From CAYUVH01 sp964448135 (GTDB lineage Bacteria > Verrucomicrobiota > Verrucomicrobiia > Limisphaerales > UBA8199), in contig CAYUVH010000052.1 of NCBI GenBank assembly GCA_964448135.1, forward strand, positions 1-64,000: a stretch of DNA of 64,000 nt, given 5' to 3'. Each line of letters opens with the position of its first letter. The stretch's first letter is position 1. A program made the position numbers and the translations under genes. The notes below the pieces were generated by a model. It ran no database searches. It saw nothing but the letters and a program-made list of their open reading frames with translations, and had not been told where the DNA came from. Positions 16,143 through 25,129 of the stretch are shown here, in pieces.

Positions 16143-17096
16143 TTACCGCCTGGGGAGCGTCGGCATGCCGGGGCGATTTGGCTGAAAGAATTGTTCGTTG
16201 TTACCGGGTAACTCCGGTTGCCCCTGGTTGTTGTTCCCTTCCTGGGGCGTCATGACGGTCGGCGGGATGGGCGGCATGAGGCCCTTGGAGACGAGGTCTT
16301 TGGTGCGCTCGCGTTCCAGTTCCATTGCGAGAATACTCTGCTCGGCGGTCAACTGGCCGGAGTTCGCCTGCACGGCCTGCGCGCCAGGTTGGTTGTTAAC
16401 AGGAGCCACCGCCTGGGGACCGGCCGCGGCATAACCGTTACCGGGAGACGTAATATCGCCCGCTCCACCCATCCGCATCTGGCGTGCGGTGTTGGGAGGG
16501 AGCCCGCGGAAACCGGGATTACCCGCGGCAGGGGCCATCGCAGCCGCTGCGCCTCCCGGCGCACCACCCGCGGCCTGCGCCGCCGCTGCGGGCGGCGGGC
16601 CCTTGGGGCCGTTGGCTTTAAAATTCAAATTCGTCGTAGTGCCAAAGATAACGACCGCCACCTCCCGTCTGGCCATGTCGATTTTCAATACCTCTATCTC
16701 ACCTTCGCGTTCCCCGGCACCGAGCATGAATGATTTTTCCTTCGCCCCCTCGGCGGGTTTGCCTGCCGCGCCAGCGGAGGCCGGCATCACGACTTTCAGC
16801 ATGGCGACGTCGCGTCCGGTAATATTGGCAACTCCGTTCAACGTGGTCGGCGGCATCGGTGGCTTGGGCGGCTCGAGCGTGCTCGGATCCGGAGCCGGAG
16901 GCGGCGGTGGCTTGAGGCTGAAAACGTTGCGCTCGATAATGGCCTGGTACGGCCCGCCTTCGCTCTTCGCGGCTTCAGGGGGCGCGACCGGCGCTTCCGG
17001 GGACGGAGTCGCGGGCGCGGTCTCGACCGCGAACGCAACAGCGCACACGGCAACCACACTGACCACGCCAATCCCCAGTTTTAGTCGGCTACTCAT
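16143..17096 (-). CDS. GspC/PilP-like secretion protein, long paralogue
   Basis: About 317 aa with an N-terminal membrane or signal segment (7-25), then PYQAIIERNVFSLKPPPPP, the lead-in motif of inner-membrane GspC/PulC and PilP-type proteins. A domain (about 87-165) has LNGVANITGRDVAMLKVV and GEIEVLKIDMARREVAVVIFGTTTNLNF. The C-terminal half is low-complexity Ala/Gly/Pro/Gln-rich. The next gene upstream (17160-17603) encodes a short paralogue with the same order of motifs. A role coupling inner-membrane and outer-membrane parts of a type II secretion or type IV pilus machine is inferred, not shown. GTG 17102 is an alternative start. Confidence 0.55.
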   Translation of the reverse strand: MSSRLKLGIGVVSVVAVCAVAFAVETAPATPSPEAPVAPPEAAKSEGGPYQAIIERNVFSLKPPPPPAPDPSTLEPPKPPMPPTTLNGVANITGRDVAMLKVVMPASAGAAGKPAEGAKEKSFMLGAGEREGEIEVLKIDMARREVAVVIFGTTTNLNFKANGPKGPPPAAAAQAAGGAPGGAAAAMAPAAGNPGFRGLPPNTARQMRMGGAGDITSPGNGYAAAGPQAVAPVNNQPGAQAVQANSGQLTAEQSILAMELERERTKDLVSKGLMPPIPPTVMTPQEGNNNQGQPELPGNNEQFFQPNRPGMPTLPRR

Positions 17097-17159
17097 GACC
17101 ACTACCTAATATACACCAAATCAAAGCTTAACGGATACCCCGATTTTTCGCCAATCGGA

Positions 17160-17603
17160 TTATTTACCAGCCGGCAGTGCGGCGACGGCCACCGCCTTGG
17201 GACCGTTTTCCGCGAATGTCAGGTTCGTCACCTCTCCAAACGCCTGGATGGAGACGGTGCGGTGCGACTCGTCGATCTTCAACAGCGCGATGGTCCCGAC
17301 GGCTTCATTCTCTCGCAGGAAAAAATCATGCGCTTTGGCGTTGGGCCCGGGCGGCACCACTTTCAGGAAGGCAACGCGCCGTCCATCCACGGTGCTGAAG
17401 CCCTGCAGGATGATGGTGGGTTTGGGCTGCGGAGTCGCTGGCACGTTCGAGGTGACAACCACCGGAGCTTGCAGGCCAAACGCGTTGCGTACGTGGATGA
17501 CCTGATACGGAGAGGCTGCATCCCGGGTCTCCACGGCCTGCGCGCCAAAACACAGCGCCATGAGCGCGCCTCCCCATCCCGCGATCTTTCGACTTTTCAG
17601 CAT
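17160..17603 (-). CDS. GspC/PilP-like secretion protein, short paralogue
   Basis: About 147 aa with a signal peptide (1-24). The mature part repeats the pattern of its downstream neighbour: SPYQVIHVRNAFGLQAP, LQGFSTVDGRRVAFLKVVPPG, then GTIALLKIDESHRTVSIQAFGEVTNLTFAENGPK. It lacks the Pro/Gln-rich tail of the longer paralogue. Together the two genes look like a tandem duplication. It starts 53 bp after the TMTC-like gene and is co-directional. ATG 17603 was chosen because it opens directly into the signal peptide; an upstream start at 17636 would add 11 residues. Confidence 0.55.
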   Translation of the reverse strand: MLKSRKIAGWGGALMALCFGAQAVETRDAASPYQVIHVRNAFGLQAPVVVTSNVPATPQPKPTIILQGFSTVDGRRVAFLKVVPPGPNAKAHDFFLRENEAVGTIALLKIDESHRTVSIQAFGEVTNLTFAENGPKAVAVAALPAGK

Positions 17604-17656
17604 TTCCGGTTTAGTTCGCAGCAACTTAAACACCAAAACCGGGGTGAAGTTGCGAA

Positions 17657-20062
17657 CTACTTCGGGGCTGGAGGCGGGATGTCGCGGTAAGGCTTCTTAT
17701 CCCGGTAAAGCCCTAATAGATAGGTGTTTCGCTCGACCACCAGGGGCAGGTTATTGGCGCGCCCCACGGCAATGGCTTTTTCAGCGGCGCGGATGGCGTC
17801 ATCGAAGCGGCCGGTCTCGGCGTAAGCGCAACCGAGGGTGCCAAGGAAGAAGGGTTCCTTTTCCTCGCTGATTGCGCAGGCGCGCTCGGCGTAGCCGACG
17901 GCTTCGGGGCCATTGCGGTAGCGATCTTCGGGAGCGGTTGAAAGCGTCCAAGCTAGGTTGTTCAACGCGCCGACCAGATCGGGGGAATACTTCACCGCCA
18001 GGCGCAGGTGCTCAAGGGACCGGGCGACGTCCCCCTTGGCCTGGTAATTCATGGCGATATGGAACTGGGCGAAACCGTTCGTGGGCACAAGTTCCAGCGA
18101 TTTGACAAAGTACGGCATGGCCTCATCGATCCGGTTGCGCATGGCGAGCGTGTAACCCATGCCGTCGAGGGCATAGGCATTCGTGGGACTGACGGCGAGC
18201 ACTGCGGAGTATTGTTCGGCGGCGGCGGCGATCTGGTTGTTTTCGACCAAGGCTCCCGCCAGTTTGCGGCGGGCCTCGACGAGCTTGGGATTGAGCTTGA
18301 GCGCGATCTGGAACTCCTCGATCGCCTGGGGAACGAGCCGCGCCTTCAAAAGAGCCTCAGCGTAACCATTGTGCGTGAAGTCGGCTTCGGGCTTGTAGCG
18401 CACGGCGGCCTCGTAATGCTGCATGGCTTCTTCCATTTTGCCCTGGCCGCCGAGGACGACGCCCAGGTGCAGGTGGCCCTGCGCCCAGTTCGGACGGATC
18501 GCCAGGGTTTCCCGCAACACTTTCTCCGCCTCCTCGGTTCGGTTCTGGTTGATCAAAGCCACGGCGTAGGCGTTGCGGATTTGGGGATCGGCCGGACTCA
18601 ACTGGATGGCCGTCTCATAATTTTTCATGCCCTCGGCGGTATTGCCTTCGAGGCATTGGGCCGTGGCCAGACCGAACCAGGCGCCCGCATAATGCGGAGC
18701 GTAGGTGATTGCTTCCTCAAACAGGGGAATGGCTTCCTTCTGCTTCCCGTCATTTTCCAGAAATCCGCCCAGCATGGTGAGCGCCACGTAATTTCGTTCC
18801 GTGACCTTGCGCGCATGATCGAAGACCGTCTCGGTATCCTTCCAGGTCATCACCTGCCGGGCGGTAAGCGGCACGCACGCGCAGAGGACGGCAACCCCAG
18901 CCACGGCCAGACCGGCCTGCCCGGCCCGGTTGGATCCAACCCAATCGGCCACCAGCCACACGAACGCAATGGTCAACCCGATGCTCGGAATATATGTATA
19001 GCGGTCGGCCATCCCCTGCGTGCCGACTTGAATCAGGCCGATTACCGGAACCAGCGTGCCCACATACCAAAGCCACCCGGTAACCAGGTACGGCCGACTC
19101 TGACGCCATTTCCAAGCCAGGGCAGCGACGCCGATGATGATCCCAAGCGAAAGGGCCGCCAGGCCGTATTCCATCTGGTTGGGAAGGGGATAAAACGCGG
19201 AAAGTTTGGCCGGCCAGAAAATCTTTCCAATGTATTTCAGGTAGGAGGCCAGCGCGTTTACGATGCGATACTGGATGGAGATGATCTCGGTGGTGGCGAC
19301 CGCGCCACCGCGTGACTGCGCAACGACCGTGAGCACACAGGACACCGCGGAGAAAAGGAAAAACGGAATTTTTTCGACGACAAACGGAAGCAGGGCGGCC
19401 GGGCGCAACGTTTTAGCGTCCAGCGAAAGCCGGCGCATGGGCCACACATCCATCAACAGGAGCACGCATGGCAGCGTCACCAGCATCGGCTTGCTCATGA
19501 GCCCCAGCGCACAAAACACCAGTGCCAGCACGTAGGAGAGGCGCCCCGAGCGCTGCGGTCTGGCGGCGCGGGCTTCCGCGTATCCGCACCACGCCCACAG
19601 CGTCAGCACAAAAAAGAACAAGCTCAACACGTCCTTGCGCTCCGAGATCCACGCCACGGACTCCACGTGCACCGGGTGCAGGGCGAAGACGCCGGCGACG
19701 AACGCGCTCCGCCACAGTGCTTTCGTAAACCGGCACAAAAACAGAAACAGCAGGACCGCGTTGGCGGCGTGCAGCGCCACGTTGACCAGATGATGGGGCC
19801 CGGACTCCACGCCGAAGAGCTGGCAGTCCAGCATGTGCGACAGCCACGTAACCGGGTGCCAGTTGCCGGCGAACGAAAGGCCAAACGCCCACTTGATGCT
19901 GTCCGCCGTGAGCCCCGCCTTCACGTCAGGGTTCTCCGTCATGTAATCGCCATCGTCGAAACCCAGGAAGACAAATTTGTGAACCGGCCAGTACAGCGCG
20001 ACGGTGGCCACGATCAGGAGAGCGACGACCAACAGCTTGGCTGGTGTTTTCTTATCCGACAT
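17657..20062 (-). CDS. TMTC-like membrane glycosyltransferase/TPR protein 1
   Basis: About 801 aa. The N-terminal half (1-430) is a polytopic membrane domain of the GT-C type: a first-loop acidic motif FLGFDDGDYMTENPDV, then WHPVTWLSHMLDCQLFG, LVNVALHAANAVLLFLFL, and FALHPVHVESVAWISERKDVLS. These are landmarks of TMTC and other dolichyl/polyprenyl-phosphate-sugar transferase-like proteins. The C-terminal half carries about eight TPRs (for example AEQYSAVLAVSPTNAYALDGMGYTLAMRNRIDEAM). It may glycosylate exported proteins bound by the TPRs, by analogy with TMTC. It is the largest of three paralogues in one block. ATG 20062 was chosen; the open frame begins at 20080. Confidence 0.8.
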   Translation of the reverse strand: MSDKKTPAKLLVVALLIVATVALYWPVHKFVFLGFDDGDYMTENPDVKAGLTADSIKWAFGLSFAGNWHPVTWLSHMLDCQLFGVESGPHHLVNVALHAANAVLLFLFLCRFTKALWRSAFVAGVFALHPVHVESVAWISERKDVLSLFFFVLTLWAWCGYAEARAARPQRSGRLSYVLALVFCALGLMSKPMLVTLPCVLLLMDVWPMRRLSLDAKTLRPAALLPFVVEKIPFFLFSAVSCVLTVVAQSRGGAVATTEIISIQYRIVNALASYLKYIGKIFWPAKLSAFYPLPNQMEYGLAALSLGIIIGVAALAWKWRQSRPYLVTGWLWYVGTLVPVIGLIQVGTQGMADRYTYIPSIGLTIAFVWLVADWVGSNRAGQAGLAVAGVAVLCACVPLTARQVMTWKDTETVFDHARKVTERNYVALTMLGGFLENDGKQKEAIPLFEEAITYAPHYAGAWFGLATAQCLEGNTAEGMKNYETAIQLSPADPQIRNAYAVALINQNRTEEAEKVLRETLAIRPNWAQGHLHLGVVLGGQGKMEEAMQHYEAAVRYKPEADFTHNGYAEALLKARLVPQAIEEFQIALKLNPKLVEARRKLAGALVENNQIAAAAEQYSAVLAVSPTNAYALDGMGYTLAMRNRIDEAMPYFVKSLELVPTNGFAQFHIAMNYQAKGDVARSLEHLRLAVKYSPDLVGALNNLAWTLSTAPEDRYRNGPEAVGYAERACAISEEKEPFFLGTLGCAYAETGRFDDAIRAAEKAIAVGRANNLPLVVERNTYLLGLYRDKKPYRDIPPPAPK

Positions 20063-20116
20063 TCCGATCAACCTACACAAACGGGTGAACGCCGTGAAGG
20101 CGTAAACTAGGAGGAA

Positions 20117-21841
20117 TCAGCGCTTTTCCGCGGCCTCGATCGCGGCCTGTTCCAGGCGGGCGTCGGCGCTGGCGGGATCAAGCTTAAGCCACTGCGCACA
20201 CTGCTCCCGGGCCTCCTTTATTTTGCCCTGCTCCCGCAACACCATGACCAGGCCGCGTCGGGCATCCGACATCCTCGCATCCAGGCGCACCGCCTCGGCA
20301 AAATGCTTTTCGGCCTCGGCCAGCTTTCCCTGGTCCATCAAGGCGCGGCCAATGTTGAAATGGGTGATCGGGACGTTGGGCTTGATCTCCAGGGAACGGC
20401 GGTAATCGGCAATGCCTTCCGCCAGGTCGTCCCGCAGCACCAGCAGCAGGCCGAGGTTGCACCACGCCTCGGCGTGGATCGGATCGATGCGCACGGCTTC
20501 GCGCAAATGCGTTTCGGCCGAACCGTAATCGCCGGTCACAAACAAGGCCCGGCCGAGGGTGTACTCGGCGAGCGCGCTTTCGGAGGTGACTTCGACGGCG
20601 TGGCCGAAGAGTGCCGTGGTGCTGTTCCAGAACGTCGTTTGCCGGGCGCTGATGATGGCACAAGCGGCCACCGCCGCGGCGCCGGCGGATTGGATGGAAA
20701 GCTGCCAGCGCGGGAACTGCTGGGCGAGATCCGCCAGCCACCAGATCACCAGCATGAAAATGCCAAGCAACGGGAGGTAAGTGTAACGGTCGGCAAGGGA
20801 TTGGAGGCCGGCTTGCACGATGCCAATCACCGGCACGAGCATGCCCAAAAACCAGAGCCAGCCCACCAGCAGGTAGGGGCGGTCCCGGCGCAGGCGCAGG
20901 GCCGCAATGGTGGCGACCATCAGCAACAAGACCGCGGCGATCACCGTCTCGAAAGGCCACCCCGCGGGGTAAGGATAGAAGGGAGCCAGATCCATCGGGC
21001 AAAACGTCTTCAGGAGATAGCGGCCATAGGAGACCCCGGCATTCGTCAGCCGCAGAGAAATGGGAATGGACGCCATCAGGATCATGGCTCCGGCCTTTTG
21101 CTGGACCATGAAGGTGATGACGCTGGCGACCGCGCTCAGGAGCAGGAAAGGAATTTTTTCGAGGACGATTGGCACCAGGGCGGCGCGATAGGGGGGTGAA
21201 GCACTGACACGCGACAACGGCCAGTAATCGAGCAACAGCAGCACAAAAGGCACCGTCACGAGCATGGGTTTGCCCAGCAGGCCCAGGGCGAAAAACCCGA
21301 GCGCCAGCGCGTACCATTTTTTGATGCCCGGCTCCGCCCCCGCCCGGCCCTGCGCATAACGCACATAGGCCCATAGCGTCAGGAAAAAGAAGCAGCCGCT
21401 GAGCACGTCCTTGCGCTCCGCAGCCCAGGCGACGGATTCGACGTGGAGGGGGTGCACTGCGAAGAGTGCCGCGAGGGCGGCGCTCCGCCACATGGCCCCC
21501 GTCATGCGGCGCCACACGAAAAACACCAGCAGCGTGTTGGCGATGTGGAGGAGCAGGCTGACAAAGTGATGCCACCCCGCGCTCAGGCCGAACAACTGGC
21601 AATCGAGCATGTGGGAAAGGATCGTCAGCGGATGCCAGTTTGCGGCGACCGGCGTCGTAAATGCATACACCAGCGAGGCGCCGCCCAGGCCCGATTGCAC
21701 CTGAGGATTCTCGGTGAGGTAGAGCTGGTCGTCGTAATCGACGAACGCGTTATCCAACGTCGGCAGATAGGTCCCCAACGTCAACGCGGCGAGCGCGAGC
21801 GCCAGCCACCAGGCGCGACGAGTTTCCGGATTGGGGTTCAT
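20117..21841 (-). CDS. TMTC-like membrane glycosyltransferase/TPR protein 2
   Basis: A 574-aa paralogue of the flanking proteins. It has the same membrane domain with FVDYDDQLYLTENPQV, WHPLTILSHMLDCQLFG, FAVHPLHVESVAWAAERKDVLSG and the later LADRYTYLPLLGIF loop. The C-terminal part is shorter than in its sisters, with about three to four TPRs (AEAWCNLGLLLVLRDDLAEGIADYRRSL). The acidic pair DD near residue 38 is kept, so it is probably active. It lies 52 bp after the HEAT-repeat gene and 54 bp before TMTC-like protein 1, consistent with one transcript. Confidence 0.8.
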   Translation of the reverse strand: MNPNPETRRAWWLALALAALTLGTYLPTLDNAFVDYDDQLYLTENPQVQSGLGGASLVYAFTTPVAANWHPLTILSHMLDCQLFGLSAGWHHFVSLLLHIANTLLVFFVWRRMTGAMWRSAALAALFAVHPLHVESVAWAAERKDVLSGCFFFLTLWAYVRYAQGRAGAEPGIKKWYALALGFFALGLLGKPMLVTVPFVLLLLDYWPLSRVSASPPYRAALVPIVLEKIPFLLLSAVASVITFMVQQKAGAMILMASIPISLRLTNAGVSYGRYLLKTFCPMDLAPFYPYPAGWPFETVIAAVLLLMVATIAALRLRRDRPYLLVGWLWFLGMLVPVIGIVQAGLQSLADRYTYLPLLGIFMLVIWWLADLAQQFPRWQLSIQSAGAAAVAACAIISARQTTFWNSTTALFGHAVEVTSESALAEYTLGRALFVTGDYGSAETHLREAVRIDPIHAEAWCNLGLLLVLRDDLAEGIADYRRSLEIKPNVPITHFNIGRALMDQGKLAEAEKHFAEAVRLDARMSDARRGLVMVLREQGKIKEAREQCAQWLKLDPASADARLEQAAIEAAEKR

Positions 21842-21893
21842 GAACCAGGGCCAAGTGTGCGCAACTCCCGATGGCTTTCAACCGCAATCGGAA

Positions 21894-22961
21894 TCAGGGC
21901 TGCTTCGGCCGGGGCTGACCGGTGACGTGGGCCAGAACTCCCGCGGCAATCTGGCGGATCTGCGGATTTTCGTCCTTGAGACATTCCTGCAGCGCGGCGA
22001 TGGATTCCTTGGGTGTCCAATTCAGCCCGGCCAGCACGCGGATGGCGGCCATTCTGACTTCCGGGACAGGGTCTTTCAGCGCTTCGATCATGACTTTTTC
22101 CGTGGCTGGGTCCATGGCCCGCATGGCCGCCATCGCCTCGACCGCGGTGCGGCGGGTCGAAGGCATCTCCGATTTCGCCATCTTCAGCAGAGCCGGCACG
22201 CTGGTGTTGGAGGCGCGATAGTAACGCCCGAGCAAACCGGCCGCCATTTCGCGGGAAACACCGTCCTCGTGCTCAATGATGTCGGTCAAGGCCGCCAACG
22301 AAGGCGGGCCGATTTTCAGCAGGCTATCCATCGCGGAACTGTGCACGAGCGGATCCTTGGACCTCAGACACTCCACCAGGGCGGGCACGGCAGTCTGCGC
22401 GTCGGGGCCGATCATGCCCAGCGAAAGTATCGCGGCACGGCGGGCCACGTCGTTCGTCCAGGAGAGGGCTACGATCAACCCCGGGACGGAATCCTTGCCG
22501 ATGCGGGCGAGCGTGTTGGCGGTGTCCCAGGGGATGCGGTTGTCGAGCCGGTCGTTCAATTTCGGTATCAGGTAGGGAACCGCGGCGCGGGCGTCGGGCC
22601 CCATCATCCCCAAGCCGCGAATCGCGCCGCTGCGCAAAATAGCGGCCGAGGGCAGCTTGACCTTGAACATGAGCTTGCGGCGGAGTTCGCGCGTCAACGG
22701 GCTGCCCCCGGACCAGACCACCTTGGTGACGCCCGAGTCCTCCGCGCCGAGAAACTCCACCAGGTCGGGAACCGCATTGGAACCCATGCCTTTGAACACC
22801 TCCGCGAGCTTCGGATCATCGCCGTAGGCCTTGCCCACCCAAAAAGAGAGCGGCTGGCCCTGATATTTCTTTTCGCTCAGGTCGAGGTTGAGAAAAAAGA
22901 TCACCAGCGCCCCGGCGGCAACCAGCAGGATCGCGAGGATGATAAAGCGGCGCTTTTTCAC
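21894..22961 (-). CDS. HEAT-repeat protein with N-terminal membrane anchor
   Basis: A 355-aa protein with an N-terminal transmembrane anchor (about 5-26, RRFIILAILLVAAGALVIFFL) and then tandem HEAT repeats, for example RSGAIRGLGMMGPDARAAVPYLIPKL, RRAAILSLGMIGPDAQTAVPALVECL and PEVRMAAIRVLAGLNWTPKESIAALQECL. Such arrays are protein-binding scaffolds, and nothing suggests an enzyme. It is embedded between two TMTC-like genes (31 bp and 52 bp gaps), so it may organise their membrane complex or client proteins. It starts with GTG, with AAGG just upstream. Confidence 0.8.
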   Translation of the reverse strand: MKKRRFIILAILLVAAGALVIFFLNLDLSEKKYQGQPLSFWVGKAYGDDPKLAEVFKGMGSNAVPDLVEFLGAEDSGVTKVVWSGGSPLTRELRRKLMFKVKLPSAAILRSGAIRGLGMMGPDARAAVPYLIPKLNDRLDNRIPWDTANTLARIGKDSVPGLIVALSWTNDVARRAAILSLGMIGPDAQTAVPALVECLRSKDPLVHSSAMDSLLKIGPPSLAALTDIIEHEDGVSREMAAGLLGRYYRASNTSVPALLKMAKSEMPSTRRTAVEAMAAMRAMDPATEKVMIEALKDPVPEVRMAAIRVLAGLNWTPKESIAALQECLKDENPQIRQIAAGVLAHVTGQPRPKQP

Positions 22962-22992
22962 TTTACCTTGGACGCAAATGGAGAACGAAGGT

Positions 22993-24966
22993 TCATTCCC
23001 CCATATGATAAGGTTTTCGCGCCTGAAAGCACGCGCTCATGACCTGCAGGCGGCCGAGCTGCGCGGGCTGATCCCGGGCAAGCGACCTGGCGCGGTCGGC
23101 GTAGGAGAGCGCGCTTTCGAAATCGCCGGCCTCGGCGTAGGCGGCGGCGAGGGTGATGAGGGGCTGCAGTTCCTGGTATTTTGACACTTCGCAGGCACGC
23201 GTGGCGAGGCGCAGGGCTTCGGGTCCGTTGCGGAGTTCGGCGCCGGACGAGGTGGCGAGAATCCAGGCGAGGTTGTTGAGCGCGGCCGGGAAATCCGGTT
23301 GGATTTGCAACGCAGCGCGATACTGCACCACTGCTTCGGCGGGCCGGCCGAGGGATTCATAACTGATGGCAAGATTGTTTCGCGCGCTGAGAATGTCCGG
23401 CTGAAGCGCGAGTGCTTCCTGAAATTCAGCGATCGCCTCGGCATGCCGGCCCTGGATGGCGAGGACATTGCCGAGGTTGTTATGAGTGGCCGCGTCACGC
23501 GGGCGGAGGGCAAGGGCGGCGCGGAATTGGCTCTCGGATTCGGCCAGCTCACCCTTGTCCGCCAGCGCGCGGGCGAGATTGCGCATGGCATCATCGTGCC
23601 GCGGATTGATCACCAGCGCCTGCCGGTAGTGGCCGATGGCTTCGTCCACAGCGCCACGTTGGTAGAGGGCGAGGCCAAGGTTGTCGTGGGCGACGTAATT
23701 GCCGCGGGTGACCGCGAGGGCGTGGGTGAAAAGCTGTTCGCTGTCGCGCCAGTAACCGGTTTGGATCCAGGTGCCAGCGATGCAGGCGGGGATGGTGAGG
23801 AGTGCCAGGGCGGACACGATTCTGTGTGGAAAAAGCTCCGCAGCTTCCCACGCAATCAAAATGAAGATGCCGATGAGCGGAAGATACGTGTAGCGATCAG
23901 CCATTTCCTGCATGCCGACCTGCACGATGCCGATGACCGGGACCAGCATACCCAGAAACCAAAACCAGCCCGTGGCACGATAAGCTTGGCGAGTCGCGGA
24001 CCAACAGACCCAGCCGGTGATAACGACGAGCAGGACGACGGCGGCGGCGGCGAAAAGCCAGGACACGCTTTCCGGCTGCGGATAGAAGATGGCCAGCGGC
24101 GAAGGCCAGAAGGCCTTGAGCAGGTAGGTCGCGGCGGCGAGGGCGGAGTTTGCGAGACGGGATTCCAACGGGAGGTGCGCGAGCGAAACCACGGCGCCTT
24201 CGTGAGTTTGGGCTTTGAGGGTGAGAACGCAGATGGCAGCGGAAAGCGCAAAGAATGGCATCTTTTCGAGCAGGACGCGGCGGAGGGAAATCGTGCCCGC
24301 CAGCGGGATGGAGATGCGACGCAACGGCCAGAAATCGAGGAGCAGCAGCACGAACGGAAGCGTGACGATCATCGATTTGCTCATCAGCCCGCAGGCGAAG
24401 GCCAGCAGGGTGAGCCAGTACCAGAGGGAACCGAAGGGGGGATTAGGATGAAGATTACGATTAGGATTAGGAGGGGTGGTAAAGCGGGCGTAACACCAGA
24501 GGGTGAGCATGAAGAAGAAGCCGCAGAGGACATCTTTTCTTTCTGAGACCCATGCGACGGATTCCACATGCAACGGATGGATTCCGAATAGCGCGGCCAC
24601 CCACGCGCTCCGCCAATGCGCCCCCGTCAGCTTCCGCAACGCCAAAAACAAAATCAGCGTGGAAGCGGTATGCAGCAGAAGATTCGCGAGATGATGGCCG
24701 CCTGGATCCTGGCCCTGCAATTGGGAGACCAGCATGTGCGAAAGCCAGCTTAGGGGCTGCCAGATGCCGGTATCCATTGTGCTCCACGCCCAGCGGAAAC
24801 CTTCCCAAGTGAGCCCCGCCAGGACATGGGGATTCTCGGTGACGAAAGCCTGGTCGTCGTAGTTGATGAACCCGCAGAAGAGGACGCGCCAGAATGCGGC
24901 GCAGGTGACGACCGCCAGTCCCAGGGCAGTCAGCACCACCCGCTGAGTCTCTTTTGCGCGCGACAT
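22993..24966 (-). CDS. TMTC-like membrane glycosyltransferase/TPR protein 3
   Basis: A 657-aa protein, first gene of the minus-strand block. The membrane half (1-410) has CGFINYDDQAFVTENPHV, IWQPLSWLSHMLVSQLQG, FGIHPLHVESVAWVSERKDVLCG and MADRYTYLPLIGIFI. The C-terminal half has about six TPRs (for example YVAHDNLGLALYQRGAVDEAIGHYRQALVINP) and ends MGE. The shared motifs make it a clear paralogue of the two downstream proteins. A polyprenyl-phosphate-sugar donor and protein acceptors are inferred from TMTC relatives only. A 163-bp gap with the rpoD terminator separates it from rpoD upstream. Confidence 0.8.
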   Translation of the reverse strand: MSRAKETQRVVLTALGLAVVTCAAFWRVLFCGFINYDDQAFVTENPHVLAGLTWEGFRWAWSTMDTGIWQPLSWLSHMLVSQLQGQDPGGHHLANLLLHTASTLILFLALRKLTGAHWRSAWVAALFGIHPLHVESVAWVSERKDVLCGFFFMLTLWCYARFTTPPNPNRNLHPNPPFGSLWYWLTLLAFACGLMSKSMIVTLPFVLLLLDFWPLRRISIPLAGTISLRRVLLEKMPFFALSAAICVLTLKAQTHEGAVVSLAHLPLESRLANSALAAATYLLKAFWPSPLAIFYPQPESVSWLFAAAAVVLLVVITGWVCWSATRQAYRATGWFWFLGMLVPVIGIVQVGMQEMADRYTYLPLIGIFILIAWEAAELFPHRIVSALALLTIPACIAGTWIQTGYWRDSEQLFTHALAVTRGNYVAHDNLGLALYQRGAVDEAIGHYRQALVINPRHDDAMRNLARALADKGELAESESQFRAALALRPRDAATHNNLGNVLAIQGRHAEAIAEFQEALALQPDILSARNNLAISYESLGRPAEAVVQYRAALQIQPDFPAALNNLAWILATSSGAELRNGPEALRLATRACEVSKYQELQPLITLAAAYAEAGDFESALSYADRARSLARDQPAQLGRLQVMSACFQARKPYHMGE

Positions 24967-25074
24967 GAAACTTCAGCGCGGCTTCGAACGATCGAATGGC
25001 ACGAAACGCATTTATTTCAGCATCCCGCGTTGCGAAGGAATATTGAAGCCAGAAATCTTCCCGGGCAGAAAACC

Positions 25075-25110
25075 AATCGCCCGGATCAGCCGAAGCCGAT
25101 CCGGGCGATT
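25075..25110 (-). terminator. rpoD intrinsic terminator with UUCG tetraloop
   Basis: AATCGCCCGGATC (25075-25087) and its exact complement (25098-25110) form a 13-bp stem. On the minus strand the inner bases GGC-TTCG-GCT extend it with a C(UUCG)G tetraloop and one G-U pair, and GGTTTTC follows. It lies 20 bp past the rpoD stop. Confidence 0.75.
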
Positions 25111-25129
25111 GAGATGATTCACCGACCCC

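Noticed and set aside
20184..21602. 472-aa minus-strand frame overlapping TMTC-like protein 2
   Set aside because: It is the wrong frame of the same gene and rich in Arg/Pro/Gly without membrane segments.
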